Positions 1 through 4,578 of a stretch of 5,994 nt of DNA are shown piece by piece (the stretch's first letter is position 1; every line of letters begins with the position of its first letter). The stretch is taken from positions 1-5,994 of the forward strand of contig JACTML010000161.1 in the NCBI GenBank assembly GCA_014584635.1, given 5' to 3'. Source of the DNA: Nitrosomonas eutropha (GTDB lineage Bacteria > Pseudomonadota > Gammaproteobacteria > Burkholderiales > Nitrosomonadaceae). A model generated the notes under the pieces. The model was given only the letters and a program-made list of their open reading frames with translations, ran no database searches and was not told the DNA's origin. The translations under genes and the position numbers were made by a program.

Positions 1-634
1 CTGGGTACGATTGCATTACGTCTACCCCTACCCTCACGTGGACGAACTGATCCCGCTGATGGCAGACGGCAAACTCCTGCCTTATCTGGATATTCCTTTC
101 CAACACGCCAGCGAACGTATTCTGAAGCTGATGAAACGCCCGGCCAACAGTGAAAATGTATTGGCACGCATTCAGCAATGGCGCAGCATTTGCCCGGATA
201 TCGCTCTGCGCAGCACCTTTATCGTTGGTTTTCCCGGAGAAACCGAAGCTGAATTTGAAGAACTGCTCGCTTTCCTAGAAGAAGCCCAGCTTGACCGCGT
301 TGGCGCATTCGCCTATTCACCCGTTAAAGGCGCAGCTGCCAATGCGCTGCCTGATCATATCCCACCTGAAATCCAGCAGGAACGCCTGGAAAGACTGATG
401 CAACTGCAGGAAACCATCAGCGAGCAGCGTCTGGCTGCCAAAAAAGGCCGGCGACTCAGAGTGCTGGTAGATACCGTGGATGAAGAAGGCGCCATTGCCA
501 GGAGCTATGCCGACGCACCGGAAATTGACGGCGTGGTTTATATCAGCGATGCTTCAACCCTTCAACCAGGAGACTGGGCAGATGTGCGTGTTATCGATAC
601 TGATATCCACGATCTGTGGGCAGAAAAAATCTGA
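1..634 (+). CDS. rimO: Ribosomal protein S12 methylthiotransferase RimO, 3' part (5' end outside window)
   Basis: RimO is a cytoplasmic radical-SAM iron-sulfur enzyme that adds a methylthio group to a conserved aspartate of ribosomal protein S12. The reading frame is open from the left edge (first whole codon at base 2, reading W-V-R-L-H) to TGA at 632-634, giving about 210 of the roughly 440 residues usual for the family. Visible landmarks are [16 protein letters not shown] and [19 protein letters not shown], both highly characteristic of RimO, then [17 protein letters not shown] from the radical-SAM barrel. The last 65 or so residues, from [20 protein letters not shown] to the end, form the TRAM domain that contacts substrate. 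The N-terminal UPF0004 domain and the CxxxCxxC cluster motif lie off the left edge, so catalytic competence cannot be judged. The related MiaB acts on tRNA, but the YPYPHVD segment favours RimO. No convincing plus-strand terminator follows; the next gene converges on it. Confidence 0.95.
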   Translation, partial: WVRLHYVYPYPHVDELIPLMADGKLLPYLDIPFQHASERILKLMKRPANSENVLARIQQWRSICPDIALRSTFIVGFPGETEAEFEELLAFLEEAQLDRVGAFAYSPVKGAAANALPDHIPPEIQQERLERLMQLQETISEQRLAAKKGRRLRVLVDTVDEEGAIARSYADAPEIDGVVYISDASTLQPGDWADVRVIDTDIHDLWAEKI

Positions 635-766
635 AACCGATCTTGGTCGATTCTATTTTTGCAAGTATTACTGGCACAAAGAAACTTACAAAGATCCGGA
701 AAAATGTACAACGGTATATCCACTGTAAATACACTGCGCTGCTCCGCTTTACGAAAAGGCGCACGT

Positions 767-797
767 AAAAAAGCCCTCCAGAATTTCTCCTGGAGGG
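767..797 (-). terminator. Rho-independent terminator of the PEP-CTERM gene
   Basis: Read on the minus strand this is an 8-bp GC-rich stem (CCCTCCAG at 790-797 of the complement, pairing with CTGGAGGG at 774-781), an 8-base loop, and a run of six U from the A-tract at 767-772. It lies 58 bases beyond the stop codon of the PEP-CTERM gene. The plus-strand side (after 797) has no T-run, so it should not terminate rimO efficiently. A weaker imperfect inverted repeat, gctttacg (746-753) with cgtaaaaaagc (763-773 region), overlaps the tail side. Confidence 0.88.
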
Positions 798-855
798 ATT
801 CAGAGCAAGGGGAAAAAAATAAATAGTGTTACTGTTGCCTATACTACTTTTATAC

Positions 856-1734
856 TCACGATACTTTACGTCTCATAAAGCCCAATCCCAGCAGACCTGA
901 GAGCAAAAGCGCCAATGAAGCTGGCTCTGGTACCTCTCCAGCGGGATCACCACCACCATTATCAACACGTTTAAAGCTCAATAAGTCCTGAGCACCTGGA
1001 ATCCATTTATCATTCACGGTTTCATAGATAGGCTTATTTTTATCATCTTTCCATTTTGTACAATTACCATTTTTGTCGGTTTTAGTACACTTTTGTTCAT
1101 ATCCAATTAATTTCTCTTTAGTAGTCCAGTATCCTTCATTAGTCCAAGCTGTAATTTCATAAGCGGTTGAAGCATAGCTTCCAAAATCAGTACCTGAGCT
1201 GTACATAGCATCTATGATAGCTTGTGCATCTGCTGAAAGAGATGGGTCATTGCTTACATTTTTAATGTAAAAATCATTACGAGTAACACTGTGAGCACCA
1301 TCATTTCCGTCAAACAGGATATCCCAGAGTGCTACTTGAAAAGCTTGGTCAGTAGTTGATATTCCAAGGTTTCCAGCATAACTATCTACCAGCCAGCTCA
1401 CTTTGCCAGCAGTTTCTGCTCCCCACAATGTTCCGAGATCTGATACAGCAGTATAGTTATATGACTTACCAAGTTGAAGTGTTTCAGACAACTCAATACA
1501 AAACGCTTTGAAGTTAAAGTCAGGATCAGTTGAACCCAAACTTTGATTAGTTATATTGTATGAGCCAATTTTAATGTTACTACCATTTTGGATTGCACTA
1601 TTGTTATCATAAATTTTAGCAGTTACATTATTTGGATTCATAGCAGAACCAATCTGCAGCTGGTCAGCTTGTGCCACTCCGCTAACAAAAATCCCTGCAA
1701 CTGTAGTTGCCAACAAAAGTTTATTAAATTTCAT
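856..1734 (-). CDS. Exported PEP-CTERM sorting-domain protein of unknown function
   Basis: This is a 292-residue exported protein. Residues 1-23 are a Sec signal peptide (basic MKFNK, a hydrophobic stretch, and an A-Q-A cleavage motif before D24). The C-terminus is a textbook PEP-CTERM signal: V-P-E-P at 268-271, a hydrophobic helix at about 274-287 and R-R-K at 288-290. Such proteins are cut by an exosortase (EpsH/XrtA type) and are usually surface or extracellular-matrix proteins of exopolysaccharide-making Gram-negatives; no exosortase gene is in this window. The mature part has AFCIELSE (C79), KVSWLVDSYA (111-120) and AFQVALWDIL (131-140), a pattern recurring in PEP-CTERM proteins and resembling the Cys and Gln motifs of thioester adhesins. 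C216 and C225 flank a D-K-N-G-N turn. The gene is clearly more AT-rich than its neighbours. It stands alone with its own sigma-54-like promoter, AGGAG site and terminator. The start is supported by the signal peptide and the ribosome binding site. Exact function is not recognised. Confidence 0.93.
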   Translation of the reverse strand: MKFNKLLLATTVAGIFVSGVAQADQLQIGSAMNPNNVTAKIYDNNSAIQNGSNIKIGSYNITNQSLGSTDPDFNFKAFCIELSETLQLGKSYNYTAVSDLGTLWGAETAGKVSWLVDSYAGNLGISTTDQAFQVALWDILFDGNDGAHSVTRNDFYIKNVSNDPSLSADAQAIIDAMYSSGTDFGSYASTAYEITAWTNEGYWTTKEKLIGYEQKCTKTDKNGNCTKWKDDKNKPIYETVNDKWIPGAQDLLSFKRVDNGGGDPAGEVPEPASLALLLSGLLGLGFMRRKVS

Positions 1735-1743
1735 TTCTAAATA

Positions 1744-1748
1744 CTCCT
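1744..1748 (-). promoter_or_regulatory. Ribosome binding site AGGAG of the PEP-CTERM gene
   Basis: On the minus strand AGGAG lies 9 bases upstream of the ATG at 1732-1734. It fixes the start so that the protein opens with its signal peptide. Confidence 0.85.
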
Positions 1749-1772
1749 GTTTAATAATTAAATTTCTCTTAA

Positions 1773-1824
1773 AAGCAGTTCTATGTGCTGTATTTCCAGA
1801 AATAGAATCAACAAAAAGCTGCTT
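1773..1824 (-). repeat. Inverted repeats in the PEP-CTERM gene leader
   Basis: Within the inferred untranslated leader, aagcag (1773-1778) can pair with ctgctt (1819-1824), and the adjacent ttctat (1779-1784) with atagaa (1802-1807), giving a 12-bp stem interrupted by an 11-base bulge. Overlapping this is a tight dyad, TATTTC-CA-GAAATA (1791-1804). These could be a leader hairpin or a protein-binding dyad. The stems are AT-rich and the arrangement could be chance. Confidence 0.3.
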
Positions 1825-1881
1825 CGTATTTTTCTCTTCATGTGATAACTGATCCCCTTCAACTATCCATGCCTTTTATTA

Positions 1882-1898
1882 AGCATTAAATGTGCCAA
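1882..1898 (-). promoter_or_regulatory. Sigma-54 (-24/-12) promoter of the PEP-CTERM gene
   Basis: Read on the minus strand the site is TTGGCACATTTAATGCTT. It matches the sigma-54 consensus TGGCACG-N4-TTGC closely: TGGCAC is exact for the -24 element, ATGC stands for TTGC at -12, and the invariant GG (1895-1896) and GC (1883-1884) are separated by exactly 10 bases. Transcription should start near 1871, giving a leader of about 136 bases. PEP-CTERM genes of exopolysaccharide-producing proteobacteria are known to be controlled by RpoN with the PrsK/PrsR two-component pair, so the site fits the gene. An AT-rich perfect palindrome (TTATTAATAA, 1909-1918) lies just upstream; I do not recognise a specific activator site. 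Confidence 0.75.
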
Positions 1899-2068
1899 CA
1901 ATTGAATATTATTAATAAACAACAAGATACAAAACAGCGAAGTTATTTGATTAGTGAAATGCAAAAAAATCCGACAGATTTCCAGTGCATTGAACTCGGT
2001 CTTTAGGTACAAATCACAGTAAAGCGCGCTGCTTGAACAGCGGACTTAACATAAGGAATTGCATTACC

Positions 2069-2413
2069 ATGGCGGATATGAAACACAGGATCGAAAGCAG
2101 GCTGCAGTCATTGCAACCGCAGTTTCTGGAGGTAGTCAATGAGAGTTACCGTCACAATGTGCCAGTCGGATCGGAATCACATTTCAAAGTGACGATTGTT
2201 TCGGATACATTTGATGGCAAATCACCAGTGGCACGGCACAGGCTGGTCAATACAGCATTGACAGAAGAAGTTATTCATTCTATTCATGCGCTGGCATTAC
2301 ACACTTTTACTTTGGTGGAATGGCAGAAACGCCAAGAGACAACACGGGAATCCCCACCCTGCCTGAGTGGTTCGCCCGATGAAGTTCGCGCCGGTGCAAA
2401 AAAATTATCTTGA
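2069..2413 (+). CDS. bolA: BolA family protein
   Basis: This is a 114-residue protein whose first 90 residues match the BolA fold. EVVNESYRHN (21-30) and SESHFKVTIVSDTFDG (35-50) form the characteristic loop and strands, ARHRLVNTAL (55-64) the recognition-helix region, and HALALHTFT (73-81) the signature C-terminal segment. BolA proteins act in the cytoplasm with monothiol glutaredoxins, sharing a [2Fe-2S] cluster, and some affect transcription and cell shape. The two histidines expected to matter, H38 in the variable loop and H78 near the end, are both present, making this a His-type BolA. The ATG at 2069 is chosen over the in-frame TTG at 2033 because AAGGA at 2053-2057 precedes it and BolA proteins begin close to this point; the ATG at 2078 is an alternative. 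The last 22 or so residues (from T92) extend beyond the usual end and are polar, with one Cys. The lipoprotein gene follows after 28 bases. Confidence 0.93.
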   Translation: MADMKHRIESRLQSLQPQFLEVVNESYRHNVPVGSESHFKVTIVSDTFDGKSPVARHRLVNTALTEEVIHSIHALALHTFTLVEWQKRQETTRESPPCLSGSPDEVRAGAKKLS

Positions 2414-2441
2414 TTCTTTCAAAAACTCTGGAGAACCCGTC

Positions 2442-3050
2442 ATGCAGCAAAAGTCATTAAATTTTTTGTCGAGATTTCTGACATCAGCCGTTCTATTTGC
2501 GCTGGTATCGCTATTAAGCGGCTGCGGTTACGACGCACTGCAAACGACCGATCAGCAGGTTAAATCAAGTTGGGCAGAGGTACTCAATCAGTACCGGCAC
2601 CGGGCGGAGCTGATTCCGGATCTGATTGGCACAGTGAAAAGTTATGCTGCGCAGGAAGAGGAAACATTGCAAGGTTTAACCAGGGTGCACGCCAAAGCCG
2701 GCAACATTCAAGCTACGCCAGAGCTGGTCAACGATTCAGATGCTTTTATCAACTTCCAAAATGTGCAAAGTGAATTAAACAGTGCACTAACACGTTTACT
2801 GGAGGTAGCAGAAAATTATCCGGAGCTTACGTCAAGCACTCATTTCCAGGATTTACAGACACAGCTGCAGGAGGCAGAAGATCACATTGCAGTTGCCCGT
2901 AATCATTACATCCAAGCAGTACAGGACTATAACGTAATAGTGCGATCTTTTCCGAGCAGTCTGGCTGCAATGGTATTTGGATATCAGCTCAAGCTCAGCT
3001 TCATCACAGAAAATGAGAACAAGACCTCTTCGGAAAAAGCTGATTTTTAA
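2442..3050 (+). CDS. LemA family lipoprotein
   Basis: This is a 202-residue LemA-family protein. Residues 1-28 are a lipoprotein signal with a lipobox L-S-G-C, so C28 is predicted to be acylated and the protein membrane-anchored, facing the periplasm. The mature part shows LemA hallmarks: YDALQTTDQQVKSSWAEVLN (30-49), YRHRAELIPDLIGTVKSYAA (51-70) and later RNHYIQAVQDYN followed by the SFPSSLAAMVFGY block. The body is predicted to be a long helical bundle. The biochemical role of LemA proteins is poorly defined. The ATG at 2442 is chosen over the in-frame GTG at 2367 because GGAG (2430-2433) lies 8 bases before it, the signal peptide begins there, and the earlier start would overlap bolA. It probably shares a transcript with bolA. 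The TPM-domain genes that usually follow lemA are absent; a sigma factor gene follows instead. The last 15 or so residues are polar and unlike the family norm. Confidence 0.92.
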   Translation: MQQKSLNFLSRFLTSAVLFALVSLLSGCGYDALQTTDQQVKSSWAEVLNQYRHRAELIPDLIGTVKSYAAQEEETLQGLTRVHAKAGNIQATPELVNDSDAFINFQNVQSELNSALTRLLEVAENYPELTSSTHFQDLQTQLQEAEDHIAVARNHYIQAVQDYNVIVRSFPSSLAAMVFGYQLKLSFITENENKTSSEKADF

Positions 3051-3154
3051 ACACCTGATAGCCTTTCAGTAAATCGATACAGCAAGCAAACACGGCGATT
3101 TCATAACAGGAAAGACTATACTATTGTCCTTATTCCCGGTGCTTCATTCATCTT

Positions 3155-3161
3155 AAGGCGG
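3155..3161 (+). promoter_or_regulatory. Ribosome binding site deciding the sigma factor start
   Basis: AAGGCGG contains an AAGG core ending 8 bases before the CTG codon at 3167-3169. No comparable site precedes the TTG at 3197, where the upstream bases are mostly T and A. This spacing is the main DNA-level argument that translation begins at 3167. Confidence 0.55.
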
Positions 3162-3166
3162 CTACT

Positions 3167-3742
3167 CTGGCTACTCGGCAAGAACTTTCTGATTTTTTGG
3201 GCGAAGTCGAGCTGCGTGCATACAAGCAGGCATTATTCGCAGTACAAGATGAGCATACTGCGCTGGATATCGTGCAGGATTCAATGATGAAGCTGACCGG
3301 CAAATATGCGCACAAAGTACCCGCCGAACTTCCTCTGCTTTTCCAGCGCATCCTGCAAAATACCATTCGTGATTATTACCGGCGCCAAAAATCCCGTTCA
3401 CTCCGGATATCATTGTTTTCGATGTTCGCGCCCGCTTCGGACGAACAGAATGCTGAATACGATGATGCTCCCGAACCACTGTCGCAAATACACGATCCCG
3501 ATTATAAAAACAACCCTGGTATTGCAGCAGAACAATCCGAGTTTATCGAGCTGATCAGTCAAGCACTGGAAACTTTGCCACCGCGTCAACGGGAAGCCTT
3601 TCTGTTGCGTTATTGGGAAGAGATGGATGTATCTGAAACAGCCAAAATCATGAATTGTTCGGAAGGAAGCGTAAAAACGCACTGTTCCCGCGCAACGCAT
3701 GCACTTGCCGCCATATTGGCAGGCAAAGGAGTCAAACGATGA
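3167..3742 (+). CDS. RNA polymerase sigma factor, sigma-70 family (ECF-like), probable CTG start
   Basis: This cytoplasmic transcription initiation factor has two domains. From the CTG start it has 191 residues. Region 2 spans about 15-78 (RAYKQALFAVQDEHTALDIV, FQRILQNTIRDYYRRQK) and binds core polymerase and the -10 element. After a variable acidic linker (about 85-125), region 4 spans about 130-182, with LPPRQREAFLLRYWEEMDVS and the helix-turn-helix AKIMNCSEGSVKTHCSRA. From memory, betaproteobacterial relatives begin M-A-T-x-x-E-L-S-D-F-L; here the frame reads (CTG)-A-T-R-Q-E-L-S-D-F-L, so the usual ATG is apparently CTG, with AAGG 8 bases upstream. An annotator restricted to ATG, GTG or TTG would start at 3197 and lose 10 conserved residues. 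The frame is open back to a stop at 3104-3106. The stop overlaps the next start (ATGA, 3739-3742), so the two are translationally coupled. Regulon unknown. Confidence 0.9.
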   Translation: MATRQELSDFLGEVELRAYKQALFAVQDEHTALDIVQDSMMKLTGKYAHKVPAELPLLFQRILQNTIRDYYRRQKSRSLRISLFSMFAPASDEQNAEYDDAPEPLSQIHDPDYKNNPGIAAEQSEFIELISQALETLPPRQREAFLLRYWEEMDVSETAKIMNCSEGSVKTHCSRATHALAAILAGKGVKR

Positions 3743-4494
3743 ATGAAGAGGAAAAAACGGGAAAAGCTGTTGCACAATTGCTGAACCAGAGCCTGCATGA
3801 CATTACTCCTGGTGTGCTGTATCAATTACAGGCTGCCCGCAGAGCTGCCCTGGAGAACTATCAACCAGCAGAAGATATATTATTACATACAGGCACCGGC
3901 GTATTAACGCACAACGGATTTCACTGGCTTGCCAACCATGCGGGAAAACTGGTTCTGGCAATCAGTTTTTTGCTTTTACCAGTCGCACATCACTTCTGGC
4001 AGCTAAATTACAAACTTGAGGATAAATCTGCTACTCCTCACACGCTGCTACATAACGATACGCCCACTGAATCATTCAACACTGGAGATCCCGTTGATTT
4101 CACGGAAGAGGATGACAATACTGCTGATACAGCTCCAGATGAAACAAATGCTGCAGCCATGGATGACAACGATGATTCAATAGATTCAACAGATGCAGCC
4201 AGTTCCTCCGATAGCACGAATAATAATACCAAGGAAACAAATAGCAGTATGGCTGCTGCTCCGGCCAGTACCTGTGTAACCCAGGATCCGGACTGGATGG
4301 ATGAATCTGATGATGGTACAGATAGCAGCTGCCCGGAAACACAGTCCGATTCTGATAAAACAACTGAAGACCACCAAAACTCTGAAGAAACAGATGACTC
4401 TCGGAATGGAGAGCTTCCGGATACAGATGTTGAAGATAACAACACACCGGAAATAGAAAACAGCGGGGAAGCAGCTACCCAGGAACCCGACTGA
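3739..4494 (+). CDS. DUF3619-like single-span membrane protein with long acidic tail
   Basis: This 251-residue protein is encoded immediately after the sigma factor, with a 4-base ATGA overlap; AAAGGAG (3725-3731) lies 7 bases before its ATG. Residues 1-69 are soluble, and the LNQSLHDITPGVLYQLQAAR region resembles the N-terminus of DUF3619 proteins, which accompany this sigma factor in betaproteobacteria. Residues 70-88 (KLVLAISFLLLPVAHHFW) are one transmembrane helix; basic residues before it suggest the N-terminus is cytoplasmic. From about residue 100 the protein is a low-complexity D/E/S/T/N-rich tail with about 45 acidic and 3 basic residues by my count, probably disordered and periplasmic. 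C179 and C198 could form a disulfide. The conserved C-terminal part of typical DUF3619 proteins is not recognisable. Coupling and topology resemble an anti-sigma factor, but that role is inference. A longer start at 3655 inside the sigma gene is rejected. Confidence 0.82.
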   Translation: MNEEEKTGKAVAQLLNQSLHDITPGVLYQLQAARRAALENYQPAEDILLHTGTGVLTHNGFHWLANHAGKLVLAISFLLLPVAHHFWQLNYKLEDKSATPHTLLHNDTPTESFNTGDPVDFTEEDDNTADTAPDETNAAAMDDNDDSIDSTDAASSSDSTNNNTKETNSSMAAAPASTCVTQDPDWMDESDDGTDSSCPETQSDSDKTTEDHQNSEETDDSRNGELPDTDVEDNNTPEIENSGEAATQEPD

Positions 4495-4578
4495 TACAAT
4501 CCGGATTTGACTCGATTGTTTCTGGCCAGTCCCCGAAATAAAACCTGTTTCCACCCAAGCATAATTCTGCCCTAACCA

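Larger units (their letters stand above)
1735..2068. other. Divergent intergenic region between the PEP-CTERM gene and bolA
   Basis: This 334-base stretch has no credible gene. It holds the leader and sigma-54-type promoter of the leftward PEP-CTERM gene (1735-1898). To the right it becomes AT-rich (about 1901-1985) and then GC-richer toward bolA. A 5-bp GC hairpin, CGCTG-cttgaa-CAGCG (2027-2042), lies just before the bolA ribosome binding site AAGGA (2053-2057). I could not find a convincing sigma-70 promoter for bolA: TTGAAC at 1990-1995 resembles a -35 box but has no matching -10 box at 16 to 18 bases. Confidence 0.6.

Noticed and set aside
639..660. Possible rimO terminator just after the stop codon (weak ACC/GGT dyad followed by a T-run)
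   Set aside because: Only about 3 bp of pairing, too weak for an intrinsic terminator.
480..728. An 82-codon plus-strand reading frame running out of the 3' end of rimO
   Set aside because: It overlaps the TRAM domain of rimO in another frame, and its product resembles nothing I recognise. Treated as a shadow.
3117..3122. TATACT as a -10 box for the sigma factor gene
   Set aside because: A good -10 match, but no TTGACA-like element lies 16 to 18 bases upstream and there is no extended -10. Not strong enough to annotate.
3410..3775. Minus-strand frames opposite the sigma factor gene (also 3171-3479 and 3610-3825)
   Set aside because: They lie wholly or mostly across the well-supported sigma gene and encode low-plausibility Cys/Arg/Phe-rich products.
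4039..4494. Idea that the Asp-rich tail is functionally tied to cyanophycin (an Asp/Arg polymer) because of the neighbouring exporter
   Set aside because: Shared aspartate richness and proximity alone are not evidence; the tail belongs to the sigma-coupled gene, a separate unit.
4506..4511. TTGACT as a -35 box for the ABC exporter gene
   Set aside because: No -10-like hexamer at suitable spacing; the bases there are GC-rich.
4038..4562. A 174-codon Ser-rich minus-strand frame opposite the acidic tail
   Set aside because: It is the complement of the Asp/Ser/Thr-rich coding region, whose codon bias keeps the opposite frame open. No ribosome site or recognisable domain.
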